NCBI RefSeq assembly: GCF_017741935.1
Contig: NZ_JAGHMH010000014.1
Coordinates: forward strand, 310,001-374,000
DNA: 64,000 nt
Direction of reading: 5' to 3'
DNA from: Rhizobium sp. 16-449-1b
GTDB taxonomy: Bacteria; Pseudomonadota; Alphaproteobacteria; Rhizobiales; Rhizobiaceae
Shown piece by piece: positions 34,731 through 45,332 of this stretch (the stretch's first letter is position 1; the number at the start of each line of letters is the position of its first letter). The notes beneath the pieces are model-generated. The model ran no database searches. It was not told the DNA's origin and saw only the letters and a program-made list of their open reading frames with translations. Both the position numbers and the translations under genes were made by a program.

Positions 34731-35168
34731 CTAGCGCTCGGCCGCCTCTTCGGCGCTCGCCTCGATCCGTTCCATGTCGTCGTCGCTGAGACCGAAATGG
34801 TGGCCGATCTCGTGGATCAGCACGTGGGTGATGATATCGCCCAGCGTTTCGTCGTTCTCGGCCCAGTAATCGAGGATCGGCCGCCTGTAGAGGCGGATGC
34901 GATTGGGAAGCTCGCCCGTTTCCATGGTAAAGCGTTCGGAAATCCCGCGCCCTTCGAACAGGCCGAGCAGATCGAACGGCGTTTCCAGCGCCATGTCCTC
35001 GAACACCTCGTCGTCGGGGAAGTCTTCGATTTCGATCGTGAGATTGGTGGTCAGCGCACGGAATTCTTCCGGCAGGTGGCTGTAGGCCTCCATCGCCAGG
35101 GACTCGAACGTGCTGATTGTCGGAGCGTGGCGATCCTGCCAATTGTCGCTCTGGTCTATGCGAGCCAT
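34731..35168 (-). CDS. Zincin-like metallopeptidase family protein
   Basis: A 145-residue protein with the zinc-binding motif HEIGHHFGLSD near residues 116-126, the core of the acidic zincin-like family once called DUF1025. The chain is rich in Asp and Glu, especially at the C terminus (MERIEASAEEAAER). Proteolytic activity has not been widely shown for this family. GGAG lies just upstream of the ATG. It is convergent with the DUF1737 gene and divergent from the imu cassette. Confidence 0.85.
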   Translation of the reverse strand: MARIDQSDNWQDRHAPTISTFESLAMEAYSHLPEEFRALTTNLTIEIEDFPDDEVFEDMALETPFDLLGLFEGRGISERFTMETGELPNRIRLYRRPILDYWAENDETLGDIITHVLIHEIGHHFGLSDDDMERIEASAEEAAER

Positions 35169-35294
35169 AAAAGCTCCTTTCCTTTGCCGCCCATATAGAG
35201 CCTTTGCAGCTGATTTTCGAGAGCGGAATCAAGGGCAGGAATAAATTCACATCAAACGGCTGTTGACTCTTCGGCCGAGCTCTGGAATCCATAA

Positions 35295-35309
35295 GAACAT
35301 AATAGGAAC
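35295..35309. promoter_or_regulatory. LexA (SOS) box upstream of imuA
   Basis: GAACATAATAGGAAC is a GAAC-N7-GAAC direct repeat. On the other strand it reads GTTC-N7-GTTC, the alphaproteobacterial LexA operator. It lies 23 bases before the imuA start, where LexA would block transcription until DNA damage. Confidence 0.85.
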
Positions 35310-35331
35310 ATCCGATAGATGGAGTGACGTC

Positions 35332-36282
35332 GTGGCACAGTCGGCCGTGGCGCGCGAGCGGCTTTTTGCGCTCCGCGAAACCATTGCAAAGCTTGAAGGA
35401 AAACCGGTGCCCGCATTGGCGGCGGCGGAAAACCAGGCTTTGGCCGAAACCGTTCTCGACAAGCCGAAGAGCGAAGACGTCCTGCGCCTGCCGCTTGGCA
35501 TCCCCGCTCTGGATGAGGCGCTCGACGGCGGCCTGCCGCTTGATGGCCTGACCGAAATCCGCACGACTTTGCTGCGCAATGCCGGCGCAAGCAGCGGCTT
35601 CGTTCTGGCGATCGCAGCCATGCTCCAGCATGGGCAAGAGGAGGGGGCGAACGCGCACCTGCCGATCCTCTGGATCGCCGACACAGTGGCGACGATGGAG
35701 GCCGGACGGCCCTATGCCGTCGGCCTCAGCGATTTCGGCCTGAAGCCGCGGCTCTTCCTGCACGCCGCGCCGAAAAAGCTTGAGGATGCGTTGTGGCTGG
35801 CGGAAACCGCCGTCGAAAGCGGCGTCTTTCCAGCCACTATTCTCGAGGTTCGCGGCAATCCCAGGCCCTTCGGCCTGACGGAAAGTCGCCGTCTCAACCT
35901 GCGGGCCAAGGCATCGCGCCGCCCGCTTTTCCTGTTGCGGCAGGCAGCGGAGGAAGAGGCCAGCAGCGCCATCTTCCGCTTTCTTGCCGAACCCGCGCCA
36001 TCTGCGGCGCGGCCCTTGCCTGATGGTTCGATGCTGGGCGGCAGCATCGGCAATCCGATCTTTCGCATCACCCTGGAGAAGAGCCGAAACCCGGCTCCCT
36101 TCTCCATTCTTCTGGAGTGGAACCCCCATGACCGCCGGTTTTTCCCTGTCCGCCCATCAGCCGACACTCGCTTTCCAGGCGAACGCTCAGCGCATTCTGG
36201 CACTGCATTTTCCGCATCTGCCAACCGATCGCATATCCAGGAAGAAGTGGGGTCTCGCCTGGCGTTTGCGCAATCGTCCTGA
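35332..36282 (+). CDS. imuA: ImuA, SOS mutagenesis cassette protein
   Basis: A 316-residue RecA/SulA-like protein that works with ImuB and DnaE2 in damage-induced mutagenesis. RLPLGIPALDEALDGGLPL near residue 60 is the typical ImuA opening. The Walker A region is degenerate (TEIRTTLLRNAGASSGF). GTG at 35332 with GGAG 7 bases upstream is chosen. The chain runs about 50 residues past [15 protein letters not shown] and overlaps imuB by 155 bases in another frame, which is long for such a junction. Confidence 0.87.
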   Translation: MAQSAVARERLFALRETIAKLEGKPVPALAAAENQALAETVLDKPKSEDVLRLPLGIPALDEALDGGLPLDGLTEIRTTLLRNAGASSGFVLAIAAMLQHGQEEGANAHLPILWIADTVATMEAGRPYAVGLSDFGLKPRLFLHAAPKKLEDALWLAETAVESGVFPATILEVRGNPRPFGLTESRRLNLRAKASRRPLFLLRQAAEEEASSAIFRFLAEPAPSAARPLPDGSMLGGSIGNPIFRITLEKSRNPAPFSILLEWNPHDRRFFPVRPSADTRFPGERSAHSGTAFSASANRSHIQEEVGSRLAFAQSS

Positions 36283-37750
36283 GACGCCGCCGATCGTCTG
36301 TTCCGGCCGCCACGCCAACACCATGCGGCTGACGGCGCTGGACGAGGCAGCCGAGGCGATCAACCTGAAAAAGAGCATGGGTGTCGCAGAAGCCCGCGCC
36401 ATCCATCCGACAATCGAGGTGATCGAGGAAGACCCGGCCGCCGACCTGCGCTTTCTCGAAGGCATCGCCGACTGGTGCGACCGCTATACGCCTCTGGTGG
36501 CGCTCGACGGCAGGAATGGCCTGTTCCTTGATATCACCGGCTGCGCCCATCTCTTCGGCGGCGAAAAAGCACTCCTCAAGGATATCCTGTCCAGGCTCTT
36601 TCAAATGGGCATCGACGTCCGGGGCGCTATCACCTCCTCCCCGGGCCTCTCTTGGGCGGTCAGCCGCTTCAGCCAAGGAGGCGTGATCGACACGGATGAG
36701 ACGGAACGGGTCGTTGCCCCTCTGCCGGTCGCAGCACTCCGTCTCTCGGACGATACGGTCGCAGCGCTCACCAAGATGGGGCTGAAATATATCGGCGACC
36801 TGATGGAAACCCCGCGCGCGCCGCTGACCCGTCGTTTCGGCGCAAGCGTTCTGTTGCGGCTTGATCAGGTGCTTGGAACAGACGAGGAGCCGATATCGCC
36901 GCGCCTGCCCGTCGCCAGCCTCTCGGCCGAGCGCCGGTTGATGGAACCGGTCGCCGCAGAAGACGAGATTCTGGCCGTGACCGACCAGATCGCCCATGCG
37001 CTGAAACCGTCGTTGGAGGCGCGTGGCGTCGGCGGCCGCGTTTTCGAACTCGTCCTGTTTCGCGTCGATGGCAAGGTCTTCCGCATCGCGGCCGGCACGA
37101 CAAGGCCGCTGCGGGAACCCAGGCGCATCGCCATCCTCTTCACCGAACGCCTGCAGGCTGTCCATGACGATCTCGATGCCGGCTACGGGTTCGAAATCCT
37201 GCGCCTCAATGTCCTGCGCCACGAAAATTTCGATACGGCCCAGAGCGATTTCGAGGGGCACCGTCAAACGGACGCATCGCTGGCCATCTTCGTTGATCGC
37301 GTTTCGGCAAGGCTCGGTGCCGATTGTCTTCAAACCTTTCAGTTACGCGAGAGCCATATACCAGAAAGGGCGGCTATTCTCGTCCCCGCGATCGACGCTT
37401 TATCGGCATCCCGAATTGAGCAAATCATTACACCACCAGCGCGCAGCGAAAGACCGGTCCGTCTCTTGCAGCGGCCGGAACCCATGGATGCTTTCGCCGT
37501 AGAAATTCCCGACGGCGCCCCCGCCAGCTTTCAATGGCGCCGCACGCGCCACCGCGTCGTCAAAAGCGAGGGGCCTGAACGGATTGCCGAAGAATGGTGG
37601 ATGAAAGACAAGACCGACGACAAGGATAAGCCCTCGCGCGATTATTTTCGCATCGAGGACGATCAGGGCTATCGGTTTTGGATCTATCGCGAAGGCCTTT
37701 ACGGCTACGATGAAAAGCAGAGCTGGTACATGCATGGAATGCTCGCATGA
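36128..37750 (+). CDS. imuB: ImuB, Y-family polymerase-like SOS protein
   Basis: A 540-residue protein with a Y-family polymerase fold that lacks the usual catalytic acids. It bridges DnaE2 to the beta clamp in the mutasome. The conserved N terminus [16 protein letters not shown] begins at residue 21, and [20 protein letters not shown] is the palm region. The ATG at 36128 is the only conventional start before that motif. Its end overlaps dnaE2 by ATGA. The gene overlaps imuA by 155 bases, suggesting translational coupling. Confidence 0.92.
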   Translation: MTAGFSLSAHQPTLAFQANAQRILALHFPHLPTDRISRKKWGLAWRLRNRPETPPIVCSGRHANTMRLTALDEAAEAINLKKSMGVAEARAIHPTIEVIEEDPAADLRFLEGIADWCDRYTPLVALDGRNGLFLDITGCAHLFGGEKALLKDILSRLFQMGIDVRGAITSSPGLSWAVSRFSQGGVIDTDETERVVAPLPVAALRLSDDTVAALTKMGLKYIGDLMETPRAPLTRRFGASVLLRLDQVLGTDEEPISPRLPVASLSAERRLMEPVAAEDEILAVTDQIAHALKPSLEARGVGGRVFELVLFRVDGKVFRIAAGTTRPLREPRRIAILFTERLQAVHDDLDAGYGFEILRLNVLRHENFDTAQSDFEGHRQTDASLAIFVDRVSARLGADCLQTFQLRESHIPERAAILVPAIDALSASRIEQIITPPARSERPVRLLQRPEPMDAFAVEIPDGAPASFQWRRTRHRVVKSEGPERIAEEWWMKDKTDDKDKPSRDYFRIEDDQGYRFWIYREGLYGYDEKQSWYMHGMLA

Positions 37751-40700
37751 AAGCCGGTTTTTTCGAGATCGGCGCCAAGACGAACTTCTCCTTTCTGGAA
37801 GGTGCATCCAAGCCTGAAGAGATGGTGCTGCAGGGCACGCTCCTGAAACTGGGCGGTCTGGGCATTGCCGACACCAACTCTGTGGCCGGCGTCGTCAGGG
37901 CGCATGCCCAGGCCAAGGCGATCAAAGAAAAATACGAGCGAAAACAGCAGGGACGGCTGCAGGGGGACGAGAAGCCAGAAACCGTTCTCGACCCAATTCG
38001 CTTTCAGCCGGGCGCTCGTCTCGTTTTCTCGGACGAGACCCCGGACATTCTGGCCTATCCACAAGACCGAAAAGGCTGGGGCCATCTTTGTCGCCTGCTG
38101 AGCGCCGGTAATCTGCGCGCGGAAAAGGGCAGTTGCCTCTTGCAGGAGGCCGACCTTATCGAATGGGGAGACTGGATGATGCTGGCGCTTGTTCCCAACC
38201 CAGCAATCGCCGACGATATCGGTCTTCACCCCGCTTTCGAAGCCTGCCTCCAACGCCTGCGCGAGCGTTTCCGGGGTAAGTTCCACATGGCACTGACGCC
38301 CGCTTATGACGGCCGCGACAGGCGCGTTTTTTCCGTTCTTTCCATGCTTGCCGCCCGCAACCGTGTGCCTCTCATCGCCACCAACCAGCCGCTATTTCAC
38401 GAAGCGGCTCGCCGCCCCTTGTCGGACGTCGTCACCTCGATACGTGAACACGTTCCGATCTATAAGGCAGGCTTCCTGTTGGCGCCGAATGCAGAACGCC
38501 ATCTGAAAGACGAACGTGAAATGAAGCGTCTCTTTAGGGAGCATCCGGACGCGGTCATCAATACACAAAGGTTCTTCGACGGGTTGAGTTTTTGCCTCGA
38601 TGACCTGCAGCACAATTACCCGGATGAAAACGACGAGGGTGAAACCCCTTACGAGACACTTGAACGCCTGACCTGGGCCGGCGCCGCCAGACGTTTTCCA
38701 GAGGAGATGAAGGAGGAAACCAGAGCGCAGATCCGCTATGAGCTGGAACTAATCAAGGAAAAACAATACGCGCCTTATTTCCTGACGGTCCACAGGATCA
38801 TCATGCATGCCCGATACAAGCTACATGTTCTTTGCCAGGGCCGTGGCTCGGCTGCAAATTCGGTCATCTGCTACTGCCTGGAAATCACCGAGGTTAATCC
38901 AGAGAAGAACAAGCTTCTCTTCGACCGCTTCATGTCCACGGACCGCGACGAGCCCCCCGACATCGATGTCGATTTCGAGCACGACCGGCGTGAAGAGGTG
39001 ATCCAGCACATATACCAGCGATACGGAAAGGAGCATGCCGGGCTCACGGCCGCCGTGACCAGCTACCGCACGCGTTCCGCAGGGCGGGAGGTCGCAAAGG
39101 CGTTTGGCCTGTCGGAAGACGTCCAGTCGGCGATTGGCAGTCTGGTCTGGGGCTGGTCTGACGACAAACTTTCGGAACGCGAGGCCAAGGCTGCCGGTCT
39201 TGATACCGGAAACATCGTGACCAACAACGTGCTGAAATATGCGTCAGAGCTTCTAAGCTTTCCCCGCCACCTCACCCAGCATGTCGGTGGTTTCGTCATC
39301 ACTCGCGATCGGCTCGATGAAGTCGTGCCCATCATGAACACGGCCATGCCGGACCGTTACATGATCGAGTGGGACAAGGACGATCTCGACAATTTGAAGA
39401 TATTGAAGGTCGACGTTCTGGCACTCGGTATGCTGACCTGCCTGCGCAAAGCCTTCGACCTTCTTCTGCTGCACTACGACGAGAAGAAGACCCTCGCGGA
39501 TCTCGGTAATGCCAAACACGAAGACGAAGAACCCGTCTATGACATGATCTGCCGGGCCGACACACTCGGTGTTTTTCAGATCGAAAGCCGGGCGCAGATG
39601 AGCATGCTGCCACGCCTGCGCCCAAGAGAATTCTACGATCTGGTGATCGAGGTGGCGATCGTCCGGCCCGGCCCGATCCAGGGCGACATGGTCCACCCAT
39701 ATCTGAAGCGACGAGAGCAACGACGGCAAGGTATCCCGATCGACTATCCAAGCGAGGAGCTAAAAGACGTTCTGAAACGGACATTGGGTGTCCCTCTCTT
39801 TCAGGAACAGGCGATGCAGATCGCCATCACCGCGGCCGGTTTCAAGCCGGCGGAAGCCGATCAGTTGCGCCGGGCGATGGCGACCTTCAAGCGAACCGGC
39901 ACGATCGGCAATTTCGAAAAGCGCTTCATCGACGGCATGATGTCCAAGGAGATCTATTCGAAAGAGTTCGCACAGCAATGCTTCAATCAGATTAAGGGTT
40001 TTGGCGAATACGGCTTTCCGGAAAGCCACGCGGCCTCCTTCGCGCTGCTTGTATACGCCTCCTCCTGGGTGAAGGCCTATTACCCCGATGTCTTCTGTGC
40101 GGCCATGCTGAACTCGCAGCCGATGGGCTTCTACGCGCCGGCGCAGCTGGTCCGCGACGCCAGGGAACACGGCGTGGAGATCCGGCCGGTCGACATCAAC
40201 AGCTCGGATTGGGACTGCCTCCTGGAAGGCGGACGCTTCGATGGTCGTCGGATCGATTTCCGCCATCGTGAGATGACTGATGTCATCAAGGCCAATCACG
40301 CCGTTCGCCTCGGCTTTCGCCAGGTAAAGGGGCTATCCGAGGAGGCCATACGCGAGAAGCTTATGGCAAACAGGAAGGCGGGCTATACCTCCATCCGCGA
40401 TCTCTGGCTGCGCTCGAGCCTCGACAAATCCGATATCGAGCGGCTGGCGGATGCGGACGCCTTCAACAGCATCGGCCTGTCCCGGCGCGAAGCGCTATGG
40501 GCCGTTCGCGCGCTCGACGTGAAGAGCGCGGCCGAGCGTTTGCCGCTGTTCGATCAGACCCCCCATCTCGACCTGCAGGTCGAGCCTGAGGCCAAACTGC
40601 CTGAGATGCTGCCGGGCGAGCAGGTGGTCGAGGACTACCGATATCTGTCGCTATCGCTCAAGGCGCACCCTCTGTCCTTCCTGCGCGAAGAACTGCGTAG

Positions 40701-41196
40701 CATCGGCATTACCCGCAGCGTCGATCTGCTCAAGGTGCCGAACGGCCGTTGGGTGACGATCGCCGGCCTCGTCCTGGTGCGCCAGCGCCCGGGCTCGGCC
40801 AAGGGCGTGATCTTCATGACGCTTGAGGATGAAACCGGCGTCGCCAACGCCATCGTCTGGCCGAAGACCTTCGAGAAATACCGCGCCATCGTCATGGGCG
40901 CCCGGCTCGTCAAGATCCGCGGCAAGCTGCAGAGCCAGAGCGGGGTGATCCATACGGTTGTCGATCATATCGAGGACATGACGCACGCCTTGGGCCTCTT
41001 GCAGAAGGAGGCCAATCGTTTCGGAGTCTGCGACCGCTCAGACGAAGCGCGCCGGCCGACCGCCGATCCCCGGCAGAAGAAGCTCAACGAGACATTGGAG
41101 AAGGCGGTGATGGAAAAAAGAATAATCACGCGGGATAAGCGAGGGCGGGATGAAGCCACCGCCTCAGTCATGCCGAAGGGACGTAATTTTCATTGA
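37747..41196 (+). CDS. dnaE2: Error-prone DNA polymerase III alpha subunit DnaE2
   Basis: A 1149-residue C-family polymerase that performs mutagenic lesion bypass after DNA damage. Order: PHP domain (about residues 1-240), palm with catalytic Asp in [15 protein letters not shown], further palm Asp in [12 protein letters not shown], a beta-binding and helix-hairpin region (about 800-930), and an OB domain near 1000-1080 ([21 protein letters not shown]). In the first PHP motif the usual His is replaced ([15 protein letters not shown]), fitting loss of metal and exonuclease function. It is the last gene of the LexA-controlled imuA-imuB-dnaE2 operon. Confidence 0.95.
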   Translation: MKAGFFEIGAKTNFSFLEGASKPEEMVLQGTLLKLGGLGIADTNSVAGVVRAHAQAKAIKEKYERKQQGRLQGDEKPETVLDPIRFQPGARLVFSDETPDILAYPQDRKGWGHLCRLLSAGNLRAEKGSCLLQEADLIEWGDWMMLALVPNPAIADDIGLHPAFEACLQRLRERFRGKFHMALTPAYDGRDRRVFSVLSMLAARNRVPLIATNQPLFHEAARRPLSDVVTSIREHVPIYKAGFLLAPNAERHLKDEREMKRLFREHPDAVINTQRFFDGLSFCLDDLQHNYPDENDEGETPYETLERLTWAGAARRFPEEMKEETRAQIRYELELIKEKQYAPYFLTVHRIIMHARYKLHVLCQGRGSAANSVICYCLEITEVNPEKNKLLFDRFMSTDRDEPPDIDVDFEHDRREEVIQHIYQRYGKEHAGLTAAVTSYRTRSAGREVAKAFGLSEDVQSAIGSLVWGWSDDKLSEREAKAAGLDTGNIVTNNVLKYASELLSFPRHLTQHVGGFVITRDRLDEVVPIMNTAMPDRYMIEWDKDDLDNLKILKVDVLALGMLTCLRKAFDLLLLHYDEKKTLADLGNAKHEDEEPVYDMICRADTLGVFQIESRAQMSMLPRLRPREFYDLVIEVAIVRPGPIQGDMVHPYLKRREQRRQGIPIDYPSEELKDVLKRTLGVPLFQEQAMQIAITAAGFKPAEADQLRRAMATFKRTGTIGNFEKRFIDGMMSKEIYSKEFAQQCFNQIKGFGEYGFPESHAASFALLVYASSWVKAYYPDVFCAAMLNSQPMGFYAPAQLVRDAREHGVEIRPVDINSSDWDCLLEGGRFDGRRIDFRHREMTDVIKANHAVRLGFRQVKGLSEEAIREKLMANRKAGYTSIRDLWLRSSLDKSDIERLADADAFNSIGLSRREALWAVRALDVKSAAERLPLFDQTPHLDLQVEPEAKLPEMLPGEQVVEDYRYLSLSLKAHPLSFLREELRSIGITRSVDLLKVPNGRWVTIAGLVLVRQRPGSAKGVIFMTLEDETGVANAIVWPKTFEKYRAIVMGARLVKIRGKLQSQSGVIHTVVDHIEDMTHALGLLQKEANRFGVCDRSDEARRPTADPRQKKLNETLEKAVMEKRIITRDKRGRDEATASVMPKGRNFH

Positions 41197-41373
41197 TTTT
41201 CAACACCGAGTCCGATCGGACATCGTCGCAAGCGGAGAGCCATCCGCTTCGATCGGATCGTAGATGAGCCGGAAGGCGGGCGAAGCGGGAGTGCCCGAGT
41301 ATGAATCTTTCTTGACAACGAGCGTCTTCTTTAGCAAAAAGACGATAGTCATTGTCATGTTTGGAATGAAGAC

Positions 41374-41685
41374 GTGCTTGTCTGCAGTTGCAACTACATA
41401 ACCGACACCGAAATCCGGGAGGTTATCAACAGCCTTCTCGATGAGGACTGTTGGCAGCTTATTGTCCCTGCGAAAGTCTACCACGCCATGGAAAAACGCG
41501 GCCGTTGCTGTGGCTGTTTCCCGAATGTGGTCGACATCATCATTCAGACGACCGAGGACTATCACGCCCGTCGGCACTCGACGGATGCCGAAATATTTGA
41601 TTTCATGTCTCGCCTCAGAAACTTCCATGAAGAAAACAGGAGAGCGGACATTGAAAGGCGACAAAAAAGTCATCGAGCGGCTTAA
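41374..41685 (+). CDS. bfd: Bacterioferritin-associated ferredoxin
   Basis: A 103-residue protein with an N-terminal [2Fe-2S] BFD domain. The four Cys are in VCSCNYI and RGRCCGCFP in the C-x-C...C-x2-C pattern. Bfd donates electrons to bacterioferritin to release stored iron. The start is GTG at 41374 with GGAATGAAG upstream. The domain ends near residue 60; a charged tail of about 40 residues follows and its last 35 bases overlap bfr in another frame. The two genes are thus tightly coupled. Confidence 0.9.
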   Translation: MLVCSCNYITDTEIREVINSLLDEDCWQLIVPAKVYHAMEKRGRCCGCFPNVVDIIIQTTEDYHARRHSTDAEIFDFMSRLRNFHEENRRADIERRQKSHRAA

Positions 41686-42136
41686 CGAGGCCCTCTTTTT
41701 GGAACTCGGTGCTGTCAATCAGTACTGGGTTCACTATCGTTTGCTCGAGGATTGGGGCTACACCAAGCTTGCCAAGAAAGAGCGCGCTGAATCGATCGAA
41801 GAAATGCAGCACGCCGACAAGCTCGTCGCGCGCATCATTTTCCTAGAAGGCCATCCCAATCTGCAGACGCTTGCGCCCCTGCGCATCGGCCAGAACGTCA
41901 AGGAAGTTCTGGAAGCGGATCTCGCCGGCGAATATGACGCCCGCACCGCCTACAAGAAATCCCGCGATATCTGTCATGAGGCAGGCGACTACGTTTCCAT
42001 GAAGCTCTTCGAAGAGCTGCTCATGGACGAGGAAGGCCACATCGACTTTCTCGAAACACAGCTCGAGCTGCTCGGCAAGATCGGCGAGGCCAAGTATGGC
42101 CAGCTGAACGCCGACTCCGCCGACCAAGCCGAATAA
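41651..42136 (+). CDS. bfr: Bacterioferritin
   Basis: A 161-residue four-helix iron-storage protein that forms a 24-mer heme-containing shell. The TTG at 41651 gives [19 protein letters not shown], the standard Bfr N terminus, with AGGAG 8 bases upstream. Ferroxidase ligands are seen as Glu in [11 protein letters not shown], Glu and His in IEEMQHADK, and Glu/His in [13 protein letters not shown]; the Met in EEMQH is the heme ligand. It works with Bfd encoded just upstream. Confidence 0.95.
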   Translation: MKGDKKVIERLNEALFLELGAVNQYWVHYRLLEDWGYTKLAKKERAESIEEMQHADKLVARIIFLEGHPNLQTLAPLRIGQNVKEVLEADLAGEYDARTAYKKSRDICHEAGDYVSMKLFEELLMDEEGHIDFLETQLELLGKIGEAKYGQLNADSADQAE

Positions 42137-42192
42137 TCAAGCCACAGGAGCCGGTCGCCCAGGCGGCCGGCATCCAAATCAGGCACCGTCAA

Positions 42193-42723
42193 TCAGGCGG
42201 CCGGCAATCCCGCGAGATGGCTGAATTCGCTGACCACCTGCTCGTAGACACCGCGCTTGAAGGACACGATCAGCTTCGGCAACTCCGCCATCGGCTTCCA
42301 GTCCCAGGCGTCGAATTCTGCGGAGTGTCCGGCCGGCGGCGGGTTGATGGCGATCTCGCTCTCATCGCCATCGAAGCGGAAGGCGAACCAGCGCTGCGTC
42401 TGCCCGCGAAACTTGCCCTTGAGCCCGATGCCGATCAGCTGCGGCGGCAGATCGTAGTTGATCCAGTCCTTCGCCTCGGCAAGCAGCGTCACCGTCTTCA
42501 TCCCGGTCTCTTCATAGAGCTCGCGATAGGCCGCCGTCAGCGGGTCCTCGCCCTTGTCGATGCCGCCCTGTGGCATCTGCCACAGCTGCGGCGAGCCGTC
42601 ATATTCCGAATTCTCCGCCGGGATCCGGCGGCCGGCCCAGACGAGCCCCCCGCGATTGAGGATCATCACGCCGACGCAGGGGCGATAGGGCAGATCTTCG
42701 GCTTTAACGGTCGATTGGCTCAT
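42193..42723 (-). CDS. rppH: RNA pyrophosphohydrolase (Nudix)
   Basis: A 176-residue Nudix hydrolase. The box is [20 protein letters not shown] followed by TG, matching G-x5-E-x7-REx2EEx[22 protein letters not shown] is the N-terminal pattern of RppH/IalA proteins, which remove pyrophosphate from the 5' end of mRNA to start decay and also hydrolyse dinucleoside polyphosphates. It is the last gene in the envC-ctpA-yibQ block, with 11 bases between it and yibQ. Confidence 0.95.
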   Translation of the reverse strand: MSQSTVKAEDLPYRPCVGVMILNRGGLVWAGRRIPAENSEYDGSPQLWQMPQGGIDKGEDPLTAAYRELYEETGMKTVTLLAEAKDWINYDLPPQLIGIGLKGKFRGQTQRWFAFRFDGDESEIAINPPPAGHSAEFDAWDWKPMAELPKLIVSFKRGVYEQVVSEFSHLAGLPAA

Positions 42724-42734
42724 GGTTGTCTCTG

Positions 42735-43931
42735 CTAGGGTTTCTTCGGATCATTGGTCAGCGCGGCGATCCCGACGATCTCGATGCCGCGCATCGCCGC
42801 TTCTTCCGTCCATTTTGAAATGGCATCGATGCTCTCGTCAAATGCCGAGGCGACGCCGATCGCCTGGCCGTTGCGCTTGGCCACGCGCTCGAGTTCATCC
42901 AGCTTGTTGGTGATCGCGTTGAAATCCACCTGCCCGTCGAGCTGCACGTCCGCAAAGGCGTAGGGCGTCTCCGTCCCCTTGGCGATCGCAGCGGTCTTCG
43001 ACTGCGCCGAGGTTCCGTCATCGAGAAACAACAACCCGCGCTTGCCGATATCGCGCATGACGGGCTCCAGCGCGTTCGCATCCGAGAGGAAACGGCCGCC
43101 CTGGTAGTTCAGCACGCCGGTATAGTTGGTGATTTCGCCCATCGCCCGGTGCAGGCTCTCGATATTCTTGGCCACGCTTTTCGACGTCAGCAACGTGTCG
43201 GGACCCGGATCGTTCGCCGGGTAATCGAAAGGCTCAAGCGGCACCTGGATCAAGATTTCGTGGCCGGACCGGCGCGCCTCCTGCATCCAGCGCTGCAGGC
43301 TGTTGCCGCTGGCGGCGAATGCAAGCGTCACCTCCTCGGGCAACTGCTGGATCGCCCGCTGCGTCCCCGTCTGGCTGAGACCAAGCCCGCTCACGACGAT
43401 CGCGATCCGCGTTCCATGCGCGCCAGACCATGGCCGTGCATATTGATCCATCGGCCGGCGGCCATCGGGCCCGACGATCGGCAGCCGCCCGAATGACGAC
43501 GCCTCGAGCAGGGCATCATTCGGCAGCGCGGCCATTCGCGGATCCTGCCCCACCTGCATGGCGTCGATCAGCACGGGGCCGTTTCCGTCGCGGGTCTTCG
43601 GGCTGTATTTGGTGACCACCGAGCCATCGCCCGTCGTCATCCGCTCGACATTGGCGCCGGAATTCGGCTCGCTGCGCGGCATGCCGTTGGGGGGCGTCGC
43701 ATCGGGCGTCGCGGACTGTTGGGCGGTATCGGTGGGGACGGCGGAGGCCTGTTCCTTGGCGGGCGGTGTCTCGCGCTTCAGGCCATCGCCGCGAAAGGCG
43801 GTATAGACCGAAAAGCCGCCGATCAGCACGAGGCAAAGCCCGGCAACCACCCGCCCCGTGCGCAAGACGCCAGGGCGCTTGCCGCCCGGCTTGCGGTTCT
43901 GTCCAAGAGGCGCGTGCAGATCGGTATTCAT
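42735..43931 (-). CDS. Divergent polysaccharide deacetylase family protein (YibQ-like)
   Basis: A 398-residue protein: a cytoplasmic N terminus, one membrane segment (about residues 27-45, [20 protein letters not shown]), a low-complexity Pro/Ala linker, and a periplasmic NodB-like domain from about residue 170 ([39 protein letters not shown]). Family members are conserved beside envC and ctpA in proteobacteria and are thought to act on the cell wall, but the reaction is not established. The metal triad of true deacetylases is not obvious. Confidence 0.88.
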   Translation of the reverse strand: MNTDLHAPLGQNRKPGGKRPGVLRTGRVVAGLCLVLIGGFSVYTAFRGDGLKRETPPAKEQASAVPTDTAQQSATPDATPPNGMPRSEPNSGANVERMTTGDGSVVTKYSPKTRDGNGPVLIDAMQVGQDPRMAALPNDALLEASSFGRLPIVGPDGRRPMDQYARPWSGAHGTRIAIVVSGLGLSQTGTQRAIQQLPEEVTLAFAASGNSLQRWMQEARRSGHEILIQVPLEPFDYPANDPGPDTLLTSKSVAKNIESLHRAMGEITNYTGVLNYQGGRFLSDANALEPVMRDIGKRGLLFLDDGTSAQSKTAAIAKGTETPYAFADVQLDGQVDFNAITNKLDELERVAKRNGQAIGVASAFDESIDAISKWTEEAAMRGIEIVGIAALTNDPKKP

Positions 43932-43957
43932 TTTCGGCTGCTTCCATCATCAGGACA

Positions 43958-43999
43958 GCAAAAAGGCGTCAGGCCGGATACTCATCCGGCCTGACGCCT
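43958..43999 (-). terminator. Strong hairpin between ctpA and the yibQ-like gene
   Basis: A perfect 16-bp stem (43964-43979 with 43984-43999), a 4-base loop and a T-run on the minus strand. It ends about 30 bases before the start codon of the downstream yibQ-like gene. Confidence 0.9.
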
Positions 44000-44009
44000 C
44001 ATCTGATGG

Positions 44010-45332
44010 TTACTTGGCGCTGACGGCCTTTTCAGGGTTCGGCGGGAAAGACGGGTCCGTCTTCTTGCCGCGCAGAAGGTCGAGCGCGTAGTTGAGCTGC
44101 ACGTCATCCTTCGGATCCGGCGGCACGTAGGCGACGGAGCCCGAGCCTTCGTCCGTCTCGCTCTGGCCCTTGATGTGGCCGCGCAGGGCGGATTCGCCCT
44201 CGGTCACCATCTTGCCCTTCAGATCGTCCGGCAGCGGCTCTTCGACCTTGATGTCAGGCGTGATGCCGGTGCCCTGGATCGAGCGGCCCGACGGCGTGTA
44301 GTAGAGCGCCGTCGTCAGGCGAAGAGCGCCGTTCTCGCCAAGCGGAATGATGGTCTGAACCGATCCCTTGCCGAAGGAGCGCGTGCCGAGAACCGTCGCG
44401 CGACGCAGATCCTGCAGAGCGCCGGCGACGATTTCCGATGCCGAAGCCGAGCCGCCGTTGATCAAAACGATCACAGGCTTTCCATCTGTCAGATCACCAG
44501 GGCCGGCATTGAAGCGGCGGGTTTCGTCCGGATTGCGGCCACGCGTGGAAACAACCTCGCCGCGCTGCAGAAGCGCATCCGACACCTGGATCGCCTGATC
44601 GAGCAGGCCGCCCGGGTTGAGGCGCAGGTCAAGCACGTAGCCCTTGAGCTTGTCGGCCGGAACGGTCTTCTTGATCTTCTCGATCGCCTTTTCCATGTCC
44701 GGGTAGGTCTTCTCGGTGAACGAGATGATGCGGAGATACCCGACATCATCCTCGACGCGCGACTTGACAGCCTGCACGGCCACGACATCGCGAACGATCG
44801 TCAGTTCGATCGGCTTGTCGGCGCCCTTGCGGATCAGCGTCAGCTTGATCGGGGTGTTGATGGCACCGCGCATCTTCTCGACAGCATCTTCGAGCTTCAG
44901 ACCACGGACGGACTGCCCGTCGATTTCCGAGATATAATCGCCAGCGAGAACACCTGCCTTGGCGGCTGGCGTATCGTCGATCGGCGTGATGACCTTGACG
45001 AGTTCGTCTTCCATCGTGACTTCGATGCCCAGCCCGCCGAACTCGCCCTTGGTCTGGGTCTGCATGTCCGCCGCGTCCTTGGCGTTCATGTAGCTCGAGT
45101 GCGGGTCAAGCGACGACAGCATGCCGTTGATGGCATTTTCGATCAGCTTGTCTTCGGCCGGCGGCGTCACATACTGGGCGCGAACGCGCTCGAATACGTC
45201 ACCGAAAACGGACAGTTCCTTGTAGGTGGACGCCCCCGCCGCTTCCGCGGGCACACCGGCGGAATAGATGACGCTCATGGCCGTCGCACCCATCAATGCG
45301 CCAACCAGAACAAGAGAAGCCCTACGAATCAT
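44010..45332 (-). CDS. ctpA: Carboxy-terminal processing protease (S41)
   Basis: A 440-residue periplasmic serine protease. A signal peptide or anchor (about residues 1-30, MIRRASLVLVGALMG) precedes a PDZ domain (about 90-170; GLGIEVTMEDELVKV) and the S41 catalytic domain, with the Ser in NGGSASASEIVAGAL and the Lys in TRSFGKGSVQ. CtpA proteins trim C termini of envelope proteins and control cell-wall hydrolases. The start overlaps the envC stop by 11 bases. GGAAAGG lies upstream of the ATG at 45332. Confidence 0.95.
   Translation of the reverse strand: MIRRASLVLVGALMGATAMSVIYSAGVPAEAAGASTYKELSVFGDVFERVRAQYVTPPAEDKLIENAINGMLSSLDPHSSYMNAKDAADMQTQTKGEFGGLGIEVTMEDELVKVITPIDDTPAAKAGVLAGDYISEIDGQSVRGLKLEDAVEKMRGAINTPIKLTLIRKGADKPIELTIVRDVVAVQAVKSRVEDDVGYLRIISFTEKTYPDMEKAIEKIKKTVPADKLKGYVLDLRLNPGGLLDQAIQVSDALLQRGEVVSTRGRNPDETRRFNAGPGDLTDGKPVIVLINGGSASASEIVAGALQDLRRATVLGTRSFGKGSVQTIIPLGENGALRLTTALYYTPSGRSIQGTGITPDIKVEEPLPDDLKGKMVTEGESALRGHIKGQSETDEGSGSVAYVPPDPKDDVQLNYALDLLRGKKTDPSFPPNPEKAVSAK

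Noticed and set aside
41197..41373. Possible Irr/Fur iron box upstream of bfd
   Set aside because: I could not find a good match to the ICE motif or a Fur-type palindrome. A TTGACA hexamer at 41312 lacks a convincing -10.
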